64,000 bases of DNA from JAAYZH01 sp964479695 (GCA_964479695.1 CAYZSO010000001.1:114016-178015); one strand, 5' to 3'. Shown: positions 15,342 to 24,643, counted from the first letter of the stretch. The notes: a model not told the origin generated them from the sequence alone. Numbers and translations are program-made.

Positions 15342-17603
15342 ATGGCACGTAAGAAAAAAGAAACGGAACCCTTGCGCGAATTTAGCGAAGAAAACCTGGC
15401 GATCATTCATGAGCAGAGAATAACCGATACGCTGGAAACCAATTATATGCCCTATGCCATGAGCGTCATTGTGTCGCGGGCCATTCCGGAAATTGACGGT
15501 TTCAAGCCCGCCCACCGGAAGCTCCTCTACACCATGTACAAAATGGGCCTGTTAAAAGGCAATCGGACGAAGTCCGCCAACGTCGTCGGCCAGACGATGA
15601 AACTCAATCCACACGGTGACCAGACGATCTATGACACCTTGGTTCGCCTAACCCGCGGCAATGCGGCCTTGCTGCACCCTTACATTGATTCCAAGGGAAA
15701 CATGGGTAAACAGTATTCCCGTGACATGCAGTACGCAGCGCCCCGTTATACCGAGGTGCGTCTGGATGCTTTTGCCGCGGAAATCTTCGGCGGAATCGAA
15801 CATGATGTTGTGGACTTCACGCCGAACTATGACGGTACGATGGAAGAACCTACACTGCTGCCTGCCTCCTTCCCATCCATTCTTGTGAATGCGAACCAGG
15901 GAATTGCTGTAGGTATGGCGTCAAATATCTGCTCGTTTAATCTTGCAGAAGTCTGTGCGGCTACCATTAATTACATCAATGATCCGGCTACGGATATTCT
16001 GCGGGTGATGCCGGCTCCGGATTTCCCGGGTGGCGGAGAGATTGTCTACAACCTGGAGGACATGCGGAAAATCTATGATACGGGTCGCGGGGGCTTCCGC
16101 ATCCGGTCGAAGTACCGGATTGACAAGAAAAATAACCTGATCGAAATCTATGAAATTCCCTATTCCACGACAGCGGAAGCGATTATTGATGCGATTGTCG
16201 ACCTGGTGAAAACAGGCAAGATCAAGGATATCAACGATGTTCGCGATGAGACGGATTTGAATGGCCTCAAAATTACGATCGATTGCAAACGCAACACCGA
16301 CTATGAGGTCTTGTTAGCCAGACTCTATAAGATGACGCCTATGGAGTCCTCTTTTTCCTGCAACTTCAATGTCCTGATTAACGGGTCGCCCAGGGTTCTG
16401 GGTGTGAAGAACCTGATTGCCGAATGGCTCGTCTTCCGCAGACTCTGTGTCAGGCGTGAGAAAACACACGAATTGACAGAAAAAGAGCAGCGCCTGCATC
16501 TCCTGCAAGGCTTGGAGAAGATTCTCCTGGATATTGATAAGGCGATTGCCATCATCCGCCAGACGGAAGAAGAAGCCCAAGTGGTGCCGAATCTCTGCAA
16601 AGGTTTCTCGATTGACCAGACCCAAGCCGAATATGTGGCGGAGATCCGTTTGCGGCAGCTCAATCGTGAATACATTCTCAAACGGACAAAAGATATTGCC
16701 CAACTGGAGAAGGAAATTGCCGAGCTTACTAAGATTCTGACAAACCCCCGTCTCCTGGATAAACTAATCGTGGCTGACCTGGAGCGCATCGCTGACAAGT
16801 ATGGTCAGGAGCGCCGGACTACTTTGGTTGATGATGAAGACATCCCGGAAATTTCTCAAGAATCCCTGATCGAAGATTATAACTTGAAGGTGTTCCTGAC
16901 GAACGACGGTTATTTGAAGAAAATCGCGCTGACGTCCTTACGCAGCGCGGGTGACCTGAAGGTGAAGGACGACGATTACATCATTCAGGAATATGACGGG
17001 ACGAACCGTTCTTTGCTCTTCGTGTTTACGACGAAGGCCAATTGCTACCGCATTTCTCTCCACGAATTAGAAGATAACAAACCGTCTGATCTGGGGAATT
17101 ATCTGGCCAATGTGCTGGGGTTTGAGAAAGATGAGAATTCGTTCTTCATTTTGCTTCAGGATAAAAATGAACAGGATACCTTCTCGGGCGAGATTCTCAT
17201 TGCCTTTGAGGATGGTCGCATTTCCCGAATCCCCATGAGCGAATATGAAACGAAAACACGCCGGACGAAATTGGTCAAGGCGTTTAATCCCAATTCGAAA
17301 CCGATCGGCGGTGTCTATTTGCCGGAAGGCAGTGAAGGCCAAGAGGTCGTTCTCATGAATGACTTACATCAGGTTCTGCTTCTGTCCACGGATTTGCTTA
17401 CAGCGGTTAACGCCAGAGGAAATCTCGGCCAAAGAGTCCAGCGCCTCAAGAAAGGCTCCAAGTCGGAAGTGTTCAAGCCCGCCACAGAGATCCATTTCGA
17501 AGATCCGGATTATTACCGGATTCAGAAATTCCCTCAACCCGGCAGGTACCTTCGCGAAGAGAGCTTGATCGGCAGACAGGTCGGCCTGGGGGATCTTCTC
17601 TGA
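15342..17603 (+). CDS. parC: Type IIA DNA topoisomerase, cleavage (A) subunit, ParC/GyrA-like
   Basis: A 753-residue partner of the preceding B subunit. The winged-helix region includes SRAIPEIDGFKPAHRKLLYT and HGDQTIYDTLVRL, and the active tyrosine is Y136 in AAPRYTE, which forms the covalent DNA link. The quinolone-determining region reads NPHGDQTIYDTL, where the usual serine or aspartate positions are altered relative to common GyrA/ParC. A coiled-coil and a beta-propeller-like C-terminal domain follow; I see no clear GyrA-box, favouring a ParC-like or divergent enzyme. AGGAGG lies before the ATG. The TGA stop overlaps the ATG of the next gene by one base. Confidence 0.88.
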   Translation: MARKKKETEPLREFSEENLAIIHEQRITDTLETNYMPYAMSVIVSRAIPEIDGFKPAHRKLLYTMYKMGLLKGNRTKSANVVGQTMKLNPHGDQTIYDTLVRLTRGNAALLHPYIDSKGNMGKQYSRDMQYAAPRYTEVRLDAFAAEIFGGIEHDVVDFTPNYDGTMEEPTLLPASFPSILVNANQGIAVGMASNICSFNLAEVCAATINYINDPATDILRVMPAPDFPGGGEIVYNLEDMRKIYDTGRGGFRIRSKYRIDKKNNLIEIYEIPYSTTAEAIIDAIVDLVKTGKIKDINDVRDETDLNGLKITIDCKRNTDYEVLLARLYKMTPMESSFSCNFNVLINGSPRVLGVKNLIAEWLVFRRLCVRREKTHELTEKEQRLHLLQGLEKILLDIDKAIAIIRQTEEEAQVVPNLCKGFSIDQTQAEYVAEIRLRQLNREYILKRTKDIAQLEKEIAELTKILTNPRLLDKLIVADLERIADKYGQERRTTLVDDEDIPEISQESLIEDYNLKVFLTNDGYLKKIALTSLRSAGDLKVKDDDYIIQEYDGTNRSLLFVFTTKANCYRISLHELEDNKPSDLGNYLANVLGFEKDENSFFILLQDKNEQDTFSGEILIAFEDGRISRIPMSEYETKTRRTKLVKAFNPNSKPIGGVYLPEGSEGQEVVLMNDLHQVLLLSTDLLTAVNARGNLGQRVQRLKKGSKSEVFKPATEIHFEDPDYYRIQKFPQPGRYLREESLIGRQVGLGDLL

Positions 17604-18229
17604 TGGCAAAGAAGCTTCTCTGGCGCTTCCGGCAGGCTGAGCTTTCTGATGAAAGGACGGTCACTTCCATGTACAAGGAGGCGATATCCCTCTTGCGCGA
17701 ACGTGGCATAGACCAGTGGCAAGAGCGGGGGCCTGACCGTGAGAGTTTCCTGCGTGATCAGCGAGAAGGGGAGAGTTTCCTTCTGGAAGTGCGTGAAGAC
17801 GATTGCCCGACCTGGCAAGCGGCCGGCACCATGTACCTGAGCTCGAAGGAAGAACCAAGCTACTATGAGATCGAAGGCAGTTGGGCTTCACCCTTGCCCT
17901 ATCTCGTGATCCATCGGGTTGCGCTGGCCGAGAAATTCCGGGGACTTGGGCTGGGAGCGTGCTTCTATGCTTATGCGGGGCAGGTGGCGGCTGGGGGCGG
18001 CTTTGGCCAAATCCGCATCGATACTCACCAAGATAATCTGGCCATGCAGAAACTTCTGGCTGCGAATGGCTTCACGAAACGCGGCATCATCTGGCTGGAT
18101 CCTGAGGATCATCGTCCGGCACAAATGCGCTATGCCTACGATGTGAGTCTTGCTACACTAGCTGAAGCCCAAGAGAAGTGGCCTCTTAAGAATAATCAGG
18201 ATAAAGGAACGGATAATCATGATCATTGA
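17603..18229 (+). CDS. GNAT family N-acetyltransferase
   Basis: A 208-residue predicted acetyl-CoA-dependent acetyltransferase. The acetyl-CoA-binding segment appears as VALAEKFRGLGLGACFYAYA (residues 111-130), and FGQIRIDTHQDNLAMQKLL followed by GFTKRGIIWL is the typical ending of the fold. The substrate is unknown. Its ATG overlaps the stop of the topoisomerase A gene (TGATG), and its last 11 bp overlap the next gene, so translation is probably coupled. The C-terminal 20 residues are polar and low in conservation. Confidence 0.85.
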   Translation: MAKKLLWRFRQAELSDERTVTSMYKEAISLLRERGIDQWQERGPDRESFLRDQREGESFLLEVREDDCPTWQAAGTMYLSSKEEPSYYEIEGSWASPLPYLVIHRVALAEKFRGLGLGACFYAYAGQVAAGGGFGQIRIDTHQDNLAMQKLLAANGFTKRGIIWLDPEDHRPAQMRYAYDVSLATLAEAQEKWPLKNNQDKGTDNHDH

Positions 18230-19877
18230 TATTTTTGATATTGCGGTGATTGGCAGCGGCGGCGGAACCATCATCGCCGATACCGCCATGGAAACGGGGC
18301 ACAAGGTCGCTCTGATTGAAGGGTCCGGCTGGGGCGGGACTTGCCTGAATCATGGCTGTATCCCGACGAAAATCATGGTCCATGCTGCCGACGTGATCCG
18401 CGAAACTGAAAAAGCGGCGAAAATGGGGCTTCAAGGCGCGCCTCTGACCGTGGATTGGCCCAGCCTTCGCACCCGTGTCCTTGAGAAAATTGCGGAAGGC
18501 AAGAGTCTCCCTGATTACTACGCCCCTTATGCCAACATCTCCTGCTATTTTGCGATGGCTAGTTTCCTCCCGAAGCAATGGCACGAGGGTAAAGAGTATT
18601 TCACACTCCACTTGGCCGACAATCAGGGCAGGGAAGGGGATATTCTCGCATCTCAAGTGGTTCTCGCGAACGGCGGTCATACCTATGTGCCGGAGGAGCA
18701 GGGTTTCGACGAGATTTCCTATATTTCGGCTGAATCTTTCTTCGCTCCGGAAGGTTTTCCGGCCAAAGCCTACGATTCCTTGATCATCGTCGGAGGCGGG
18801 GATATTGGGGTGGAATTTGCGCACATCTTCGCTAGTTTCGGCACCAAGGTCAAGTTGGTTCAACATAATGTGCGCTTGGTACCGAAACAAGATCACGAAG
18901 TGAGCGAGAAGCTGCTGACCTTGGCGAAGCGTGACGGGGTGGAAGTCTACTTGAATCGTGACACGATCATGGCCGGGGAATCGGCATCTGGCAAGACCCT
19001 CCGAATTCGCCATCGGGAAACCGGGGAAGAGGAAACGCTGACGGCGGAGGAAATCATGGTGTCTCCGGGTATTCGGGGTAATGCTTCTTCCTTGAACCTC
19101 AGTGCTGTTGGGTTGCCGGCGACACCTCATGGTTGGATTCTGACGAACGAATACTTGGAAACGGCTGTCCCGGGTATCTATGCCCTGGGCGATATCAATG
19201 GCCGTGAGCAACTGCGGCATAAGTCGAATTATGAAGCGACGATTCTGGCTTGGAATCTGTTACAGGATGGAGCTCTTGACCCGAAGAGGCGGCGCAAAGT
19301 GAGTTACGAGGTTGTGCCTCGGGCGACCTTCACCGCTCTGCAAATCGGTTCGGTCGGCCTGACTGAGAATCAGGCGAGAGAGCAAGGCCTTGACTACTGT
19401 GTCGGGTATTTAGAATTGTCAGCTACTGCCCAGGGCTACGCTCGGGGCTATTTACCGGGTGACTCGGATGACGGCTTCGCCAAGGTTCTGGTTTCAAACG
19501 AGAACAAACGTATTATAGGCGTGCATATTATGGCACCTGAGGCTTCCAGTCTGGTGATGCCTTATGTGTATCTCATGGCTGCCGCACGCCAGGATTCTAC
19601 CTTTGATGGTCGTGTCACTGAAGGAGAGACTTCCGCAGCCGGGGTCTATGAAGACGGGACACCTCCTGATTCCATTGACACAATCCAGTGGAATATGACG
19701 ATTCACCCGTCCTTGTCGGAACTACCTGCCTGGGCAATCGGGAATTGGCGGGTTCAGGAGACAAGTGCATCTAGTGAATCCGAGGAATCAAGGGAATCAA
19801 GTGAATCCAAGGAATCAAGAGAATCCAAGGAATCCGAGGACTCAAGGGAATCAAGGGAATCAAGGGAATCAAGCTGA
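18219..19877 (+). CDS. Pyridine nucleotide-disulfide oxidoreductase, class I, with Ser/Glu-rich tail
   Basis: A 552-residue flavoprotein of the dihydrolipoamide dehydrogenase/glutathione reductase/mercuric reductase family. It has the FAD motif DIAVIGSGGGTIIA, the redox-active disulfide GGTCLNHGCIPTK (CxxxxC), the NAD(P) motif LIIVGGGDIGVEFAHI, and YALGDINGREQLRH. The usual C-terminal His-Glu pair region is represented by NMTIHPSLSE. No lipoyl enzyme or merA context is near, so the electron acceptor is unknown. Residues from about 519 onward are a repeat-encoded Ser/Glu/Arg tail made by eleven 9-bp units, abnormal for the family. The stop overlaps the ansA start codon by one base. Confidence 0.85.
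   Translation: MIIDIFDIAVIGSGGGTIIADTAMETGHKVALIEGSGWGGTCLNHGCIPTKIMVHAADVIRETEKAAKMGLQGAPLTVDWPSLRTRVLEKIAEGKSLPDYYAPYANISCYFAMASFLPKQWHEGKEYFTLHLADNQGREGDILASQVVLANGGHTYVPEEQGFDEISYISAESFFAPEGFPAKAYDSLIIVGGGDIGVEFAHIFASFGTKVKLVQHNVRLVPKQDHEVSEKLLTLAKRDGVEVYLNRDTIMAGESASGKTLRIRHRETGEEETLTAEEIMVSPGIRGNASSLNLSAVGLPATPHGWILTNEYLETAVPGIYALGDINGREQLRHKSNYEATILAWNLLQDGALDPKRRRKVSYEVVPRATFTALQIGSVGLTENQAREQGLDYCVGYLELSATAQGYARGYLPGDSDDGFAKVLVSNENKRIIGVHIMAPEASSLVMPYVYLMAAARQDSTFDGRVTEGETSAAGVYEDGTPPDSIDTIQWNMTIHPSLSELPAWAIGNWRVQETSASSESEESRESSESKESRESKESEDSRESRESRESS
19776..19874 (+). repeat. 9-bp tandem repeat encoding a Ser/Glu tail
   Basis: Eleven units of the type GAATCMARG lie in frame at the extreme 3' end of the disulfide oxidoreductase gene and stop one codon before ansA. 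They add residues such as ESEESRESS to the protein. Confidence 0.93.
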
Positions 19878-20869
19878 TGAAAAAACGCCTGCTTTTGCTG
19901 ACCACGGGCGGAACGATCGCCTCGGGCCGTCTGGAAACCGGATGGGAACCGCAACTAAGCGGGGAGCAAATTCAGGATTATGTTCCCGAGCTTCGTGAGA
20001 TTGCGGATTTTGACACGATCCCACTCATGAACATTGACAGTACCAATATGGATCCGTCTTGTTGGATCACCATGGCTGAAGCAATCCGAGCGAGTTATTC
20101 GCAATATGATGGCTTCGTGCTGACACACGGAACCGATACGATGGCCTACACCGCGGCTGCGCTCAGTTACATGATTCAGAACAGCCGCAAGCCGATTGTT
20201 CTGACCGGCTCACAGAAGAGTATTGCTCTTCGGGATACCGACGCCAGACGGAATTTGCATGATGCGTTTGTCTATGCGGCGGACGAAAAGGCTTCCGGGG
20301 TCAAGTTGGTCTTTGACACGAAGATATTGCTGGGTACTCGTGTCCGCAAAACTCACACGGTGAGCTACAACGCTTTTGACAGCATCGACTATCCGGAAGT
20401 AGGCGTGATTCGCGGGGAGCGGGTGATTCATTTCATTACGGAAAAAATACAGGGCGAACCGGACTTCGCGATTGCCCTCGATCCAAATGTCGTCGTGCTG
20501 AAACTGGTTCCCGGGCTTAAACCGGAAATCCTCACAGCGGTTGCCGAACTGGCTCATGCTGTCATTATTGAGGGCTTCGGTGTCGGTGGATTGCCTAATC
20601 TGGCGGAATGGAACTTGGCTGAAACCGCAGCAACCCTACTGGCCGAAGGGCATATCTTGATCATGAGCACACAAGTTACCCATGAAGGGTCAAACATGGA
20701 GGTTTACCGGGTGGGCCATGATCTGAAACATGTGCACGGCATGCCGGAAGCCTATACCATGACACTGGAAGCTCTAACCTGCAAATTGATGTGGATCTTG
20801 GCACAAACAAGAGACCCTGCGGAGGTCAAAGAAAGACTCTACCGCAAGGTCGCGCATGACAGTTTGTAG
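19877..20869 (+). CDS. ansA: L-asparaginase, type I
   Basis: A 330-residue asparaginase that hydrolyses L-asparagine to aspartate and ammonia. The two catalytic threonine motifs are present: LTTGGTIASG (T13) and THGTDTMAY (H84 to T88). There is no signal peptide, so it is cytosolic, as expected for type I enzymes. Length is normal. The ATG overlaps the stop codon of the upstream oxidoreductase. It converges on the aspartate kinase gene, with only 14 bp between the stops, a neighbour using the aspartate it makes. No obvious terminator fits the short gap. Confidence 0.95.
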   Translation: MKKRLLLLTTGGTIASGRLETGWEPQLSGEQIQDYVPELREIADFDTIPLMNIDSTNMDPSCWITMAEAIRASYSQYDGFVLTHGTDTMAYTAAALSYMIQNSRKPIVLTGSQKSIALRDTDARRNLHDAFVYAADEKASGVKLVFDTKILLGTRVRKTHTVSYNAFDSIDYPEVGVIRGERVIHFITEKIQGEPDFAIALDPNVVVLKLVPGLKPEILTAVAELAHAVIIEGFGVGGLPNLAEWNLAETAATLLAEGHILIMSTQVTHEGSNMEVYRVGHDLKHVHGMPEAYTMTLEALTCKLMWILAQTRDPAEVKERLYRKVAHDSL

Positions 20870-20883
20870 GTTTCTGCCGGACA

Positions 20884-22242
20884 TCAAGTGAAGAAACTCT
20901 TATATAACTCCCGAATGGCATAGTTACAGAGCGTATCCTTAATTCCGAAGAGAATCGAAATTTCCGAAGGTCCCTGAACGATTAAGTCAATGTTGATCCC
21001 GGCTCTTGATAAAGCGTTTACCGCCCTACCCAGAACACCGACGGCACTCTTCATCGCAGCACCGACAACCATAACCAACGCCATACCGTGTGTCACGTAG
21101 CAGGCATCAACCTCAAGTTCTTTCAGAACCCTAGTGACCACCAGTCGTTCTTTATCGGGTGTGAAGACTTCTTCCCTTAGAACAATGGACAGTGAATCAA
21201 TACCGGAAGGCATGTGCTCAAATGGGATGTTGTAATCATTCAAGATTTTTAAGACTTCAAGTGCGAAACCAACTTCGCTATTCATCAGATATTTCTCGAT
21301 GTGGAGAATACAGAAGCCCCTCTTACCGGATATACCGGTGATGATGCCGTCATAGTCGGTCCTCTTGCTCACAATCATGGTTCCGGCACTGGTGGGATTA
21401 TTCGTGTTGAGGATTTTCAAAGGTGTGTTACTGCGGCGGACCGGTTCCAGCGCCGCTTCATGGAGCACAGAGAAGCCGGTATAGGAGAGCTCCCGCATCT
21501 CATCATACGTAAGTTCAACAATTGGGTGAGGATTCGGAATCAGATCCGGGTGGACAGAGTAAACAGAATCAACATCGGTCCAATTCTCATAGACCGTAGC
21601 ATGGAGGGCGGCAGCCAGAATCGAACCGGTGATATCCGATCCGCCGCGGGAAAACGTCAGGATGTTTCCGTCAGTGGTCATCCCGAAGAAGCCCGGGAAG
21701 ACCACGATATCCGGTCGGTCGATGAGCGCCTCACGTAAGTTGTCATAGGTTTCGGGGAGAGGGCGAACTACGCCCTTGGTATTCGCCAGATAGAAGCCCG
21801 CCTCTTCAGGTGAGACATAGGTGGCGGGGAGCCCGGTACTGCGTAAATAATCGGCGATTAAGCGAGCACTGTTGTCCTCACCGGCTGCCTTCAGCGCATC
21901 GGTGAGTAAAGGGAAATCATGGCGATAACGCTTGATGCGGTCTTCCAGATCCAGTCTGACCAGTTCCTTGTAGTTTGCAGACATTTGCAGATCTTCGGCA
22001 ATTTTCTGGTAGCGGTCCGCGATCCTCTCAATGAGGTCATGCCCATCATAATCATGCGTGATTGCAGAAGCCAGGGCGATGAGCATATCCGTTATTTTGC
22101 CCTCGCTTGCATTCGTGCGCCCCGGTGCAGATACAACAATATATCTTCTATGTGAATCGGCCAGGATAATCTCCCGGACCTTACGGATTTGCTCAGCCGA
22201 AGCCAGCGAAGATCCGCCGAATTTACAGACAATGTCTTCCAC
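20884..22242 (-). CDS. lysC: Aspartate kinase
   Basis: Aspartate kinase phosphorylates aspartate at the start of lysine, threonine and methionine synthesis. The protein starts EDIVCKFGGSSLASAEQIRK, with the kinase motif KFGGSS. TFSRGGSDITGSILAAAL is the aspartate/ATP-binding region, and two ACT domains for feedback control follow in the last 150 residues. I prefer GTG 22242 (452 residues), which follows GGGAGGGG by a normal distance; a TTG at 22260 would add six residues. It is divergent from yqeG. The length suits the monofunctional clostridial type. Confidence 0.94.
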   Translation of the reverse strand: MEDIVCKFGGSSLASAEQIRKVREIILADSHRRYIVVSAPGRTNASEGKITDMLIALASAITHDYDGHDLIERIADRYQKIAEDLQMSANYKELVRLDLEDRIKRYRHDFPLLTDALKAAGEDNSARLIADYLRSTGLPATYVSPEEAGFYLANTKGVVRPLPETYDNLREALIDRPDIVVFPGFFGMTTDGNILTFSRGGSDITGSILAAALHATVYENWTDVDSVYSVHPDLIPNPHPIVELTYDEMRELSYTGFSVLHEAALEPVRRSNTPLKILNTNNPTSAGTMIVSKRTDYDGIITGISGKRGFCILHIEKYLMNSEVGFALEVLKILNDYNIPFEHMPSGIDSLSIVLREEVFTPDKERLVVTRVLKELEVDACYVTHGMALVMVVGAAMKSAVGVLGRAVNALSRAGINIDLIVQGPSEISILFGIKDTLCNYAIRELYKSFFT

Positions 22243-22378
22243 TACTGTGTCCCCTCCCAATACGAAGTCTGGATCATCTTAGAGGAAAATGCTTGATTCT
22301 TCAATGATTGCTATACTATTCGAAATAAAATCATTCATTCGCCTTACGTATTTCGTAACGAACCCGGAGTGTGCTCAC

Positions 22379-22894
22379 ATGTTTGAACAATGGAATCCAG
22401 ACGCCTACTATCCCAACTTGGCAGCCGTTCCCGCCCGGGACCTCTATGCCAAGGGTTTCCGGCTTGTCCTTCTGGATATCGACAACACCTTACAGAAACA
22501 TGGCAAACACGAACCGGAGCCCGAGGCTCGCGAGCAGATCGACCGTTTCAGGGAAGCAGGATTTACTGTGTATATCCTTTCCAACGCTCTGCCGGAGAGA
22601 GCTCAGAATTTCGGCCGGACTTTACCCGTTCCTGTCATCGGCAAGGCAGGGAAGCCCGGGACAAAAGGCGTTTTGCAAGCCTTAACGGATGCTTCGGCAA
22701 GTCCCGAAGAAACTATACTCATCGGTGACCAGCTCTTCACAGACATCTGGTCCGGAACAAGAGCCGGCGTCAAGACCATCCTCTTGGATCCCATCAGCCG
22801 GAAAGAACCATGGTATATCAAACTGAAACGACTAGGTGAGCGTTTCGTGAAGAAGAAATTAGGGATCAAGGGTCACTACGACAGGCTGACTTGA
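22379..22894 (+). CDS. yqeG: YqeG family HAD phosphatase
   Basis: A 171-residue HAD-superfamily (subfamily IIIA) protein of the YqeG/GEP4 type. The nucleophile motif is VLLDIDNTLQKHG, motif II is ILSNA, and the late motif is ILIGDQLFTDIWSGTRAG. In bacilli YqeG belongs with ribosome-assembly genes, while relatives act on phosphatidylglycerophosphate; the substrate here is uncertain. ATG 22379 follows GGAG at 22365-22368 and matches the usual N-terminus MFEQWNPD; a longer reading from 22289 is unsupported. A tandem repeat and a terminator follow. Confidence 0.9.
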   Translation: MFEQWNPDAYYPNLAAVPARDLYAKGFRLVLLDIDNTLQKHGKHEPEPEAREQIDRFREAGFTVYILSNALPERAQNFGRTLPVPVIGKAGKPGTKGVLQALTDASASPEETILIGDQLFTDIWSGTRAGVKTILLDPISRKEPWYIKLKRLGERFVKKKLGIKGHYDRLT

Positions 22895-22932
22895 TACGCC
22901 AGGCCATGTTGGGAGAGGCCGGAGAAGGACCC

Positions 22933-22978
22933 GGAGGAAGCACAGGAGGAAGCACAGGAGGAAGCACAGAAGGAAGCG
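22933..22978 (+). repeat. 12-bp tandem repeat after yqeG
   Basis: GGAGGAAGCACA is repeated three times with a diverged fourth copy. It lies between the yqeG stop codon and its terminator. A small open frame over it (Gly-Gly-Ser-Thr repeats) has no ribosome site and is not called as a gene. Confidence 0.9.
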
Positions 22979-22990
22979 TACCGGCGAGCC

Positions 22991-23014
22991 ACCGGGGAAG
23001 CTTTCCGGTTTTTG
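22991..23014 (+). terminator. Rho-independent terminator after yqeG
   Basis: ACCGGGGA pairs with TTTCCGGT (with G-U pairs) around a 3-nt loop, followed by TTTTTG. Confidence 0.8.
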
Positions 23015-23131
23015 TCTTGCTTATCAAGACCAAAGTCGATAAAATTAGAAAAAGCTTGGTGCTTTACCTGAACAACGGCTAGGGCTCTGGAGCCATATTT
23101 TTATTAGTCTCAAGTATGAGGAGGAAAATTC

Positions 23132-23692
23132 ATGATTTCTGCAGGCGATTTTCGCAATGGGGTGACCTTTGAAATGGACGGTGATGTCTATCAGGTCGTC
23201 GAGTTCCAGCACGTCAAGCCAGGTAAGGGTGCCGCTTTTGTCCGAACAAAATATAAGAACATACGTACCGGAGCCGCGGTCGAGAGAAGTTTCAATCCGA
23301 ACGACAAGTTCGAGCAAGTACAACTCGAGAGAAGAGATATGAGCTATCTTTATAAAGACGGTGATCTCTACTACTTCATGGACACAGATACATATGAACA
23401 AACACCATTCACGGCGGATATGATTGGTGAGAAACTCCAGTTCCTCAAGGAAGGCATGGTCTGCAAAATTGTTTCCTATAAGGGAACCGTTTTTGAAGTC
23501 GAACCGCCGACCTTCGTTGTCCTGGAAATTACCCAGACAGAACCCGGTGTCAGAGGGGATACCGCAACGAACGCGACGAAGACCGCTGTTGTCGAGACCG
23601 GCGCCACGATCCGCGTCCCGCTCTTCGTAAACGAAGGCGATAAGGTTCGGATTGACACCAGAACCGGCGAATATATGGAGCGCGCCAACTGA
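23132..23692 (+). CDS. efp: Elongation factor P
   Basis: A 186-residue EF-P that relieves ribosome stalling at proline runs. It begins MISAGDFRNGVTFEMDGDVY. The tip loop HVKPGKGAAF places K32 where Bacillus EF-P carries its modification. The three beta-barrel domains are all present, and the protein ends in the usual VRIDTRTGEYMERAN. AGGAGG lies 8 bp before the ATG. It leads a cluster with Asp23/AmaP-type envelope genes and nusB, a frequent clostridial order. The leader has a small GGCT/AGCC hairpin followed by ATATTTTT, of uncertain role. Confidence 0.98.
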   Translation: MISAGDFRNGVTFEMDGDVYQVVEFQHVKPGKGAAFVRTKYKNIRTGAAVERSFNPNDKFEQVQLERRDMSYLYKDGDLYYFMDTDTYEQTPFTADMIGEKLQFLKEGMVCKIVSYKGTVFEVEPPTFVVLEITQTEPGVRGDTATNATKTAVVETGATIRVPLFVNEGDKVRIDTRTGEYMERAN

Positions 23693-23710
23693 GGCGCGAC
23701 CTGAGATATT

Positions 23711-24091
23711 ATGGCAGTGGATGATTCCGGGAGGCCAAGAGGCGACAGAACCATGTCCTTGGGCTTCATTGCGCAATATGCGGCAGAAGCAGCTTTACGA
23801 GCGGATGGTGTTGCGAGGCTTGAGCATAGCGCAGTCGCCGCATTTAAGGATTCTTTCGGTGTCGAACATGAAGGCGAAGGGGTAGAAGTGCGATTCCGGT
23901 CCGAGGAAGAAGGCCTGGTTGACATCACCGTCTACCCTGTCATCTATTTTGGCCGAATGGTACCGGAAGTCGCTTGGCAGATCCAAGTGAACGTCAAGGC
24001 AGATGTTGAGAAGTACACAGGGCTCAATGTCAATTCGGTCAATGTCTATGTGAAAGACATTATTCCGGTAGAGGAGGATTTCGATGCGTAG
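23711..24091 (+). CDS. Asp23/Gls24 family envelope stress response protein
   Basis: A 126-residue Asp23-family protein. The family pattern of an alternating central segment is seen (LVDITVYPVIYFGRMVPEVA), followed by the conserved helix VKADVEKYTGLNVNSVNVYV. Asp23 proteins accumulate under alkaline or cell-wall stress and bind the membrane through AmaP. The next gene encodes an AmaP-like protein and overlaps by 8 bp. The start at 23711 has only a weak GAGGCG site. In Clostridia this gene often sits between efp and nusB, as here. Confidence 0.9.
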   Translation: MAVDDSGRPRGDRTMSLGFIAQYAAEAALRADGVARLEHSAVAAFKDSFGVEHEGEGVEVRFRSEEEGLVDITVYPVIYFGRMVPEVAWQIQVNVKADVEKYTGLNVNSVNVYVKDIIPVEEDFDA

Positions 24092-24635
24092 GACGAGCCG
24101 AGCTCTGATGATTACAGTTTCAATCCTGGCCCTGGTGCCTGTCGTGTTGACGATTTTACTGCTGAGCGGCAATCGGGAGATTGTAACCAGCCTGACCGGC
24201 CTTTTGGAGGCTCCTCCGACAGGAGTACTCAGGATCCTTCTGCTCGCCTTGTTTATCTTCCTGGCCGCGATCTGTCTCGGCACCTTTCTCTACGCGATCT
24301 TTGGTGCCAGAATGCGTAAGAGCCGGTCGAAGAGCAATGAGATTGGGATGATCGATATCGGTGTCGGCGCATTGGAAAATATCGCTCTTAATGCGGCCAA
24401 AGCCGCACAGGCCGGCATCAAGACCGCTAAGGCCAGAGTGTACGCTGCTCCGGAGGATCAGATCACCGTTGAGCTTTCTTGTGTCCTTTATTCCGACGTG
24501 GAGATCCCTCTGCAGATGGCGAAGATTCAGGATCGTGTGAAGAAGGATGTCGAGAAGTATACCGGTATAGGCGTATACCAGGTCAAGGTGAAGGTGAACC
24601 GTGTGGAACTCATCGGAACCAAGGTAGAACGCTGA
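24084..24635 (+). CDS. amaP: Alkaline shock membrane anchor protein (AmaP-like)
   Basis: A 183-residue protein with two membrane segments (ALMITVSILALVPVVLTILL, about residues 7-26, and ILLLALFIFLAAICLGTFLY, about 50-69), then a cytosolic Asp23-like half that includes VKKDVEKYTGIGVYQVKVKV. In staphylococci AmaP anchors Asp23 to the membrane. Here it overlaps the Asp23 gene and precedes a DUF2273 gene, giving the usual trio. GAGGAG lies before the ATG. Confidence 0.88.
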   Translation: MRRTSRALMITVSILALVPVVLTILLLSGNREIVTSLTGLLEAPPTGVLRILLLALFIFLAAICLGTFLYAIFGARMRKSRSKSNEIGMIDIGVGALENIALNAAKAAQAGIKTAKARVYAAPEDQITVELSCVLYSDVEIPLQMAKIQDRVKKDVEKYTGIGVYQVKVKVNRVELIGTKVER

Positions 24636-24643
24636 GGACCTGA

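Noticed and set aside
19776..19954. A minus-strand frame rich in Ser-Leu-Asp opposite the 9-bp repeat
   Set aside because: It is the complement of the repeat encoding the oxidoreductase tail and has no independent support.
22891..23082. A 63-codon frame with Gly-Gly-Ser-Thr repeats after yqeG
   Set aside because: It consists of a tandem repeat and the yqeG terminator and lacks a proper start region.
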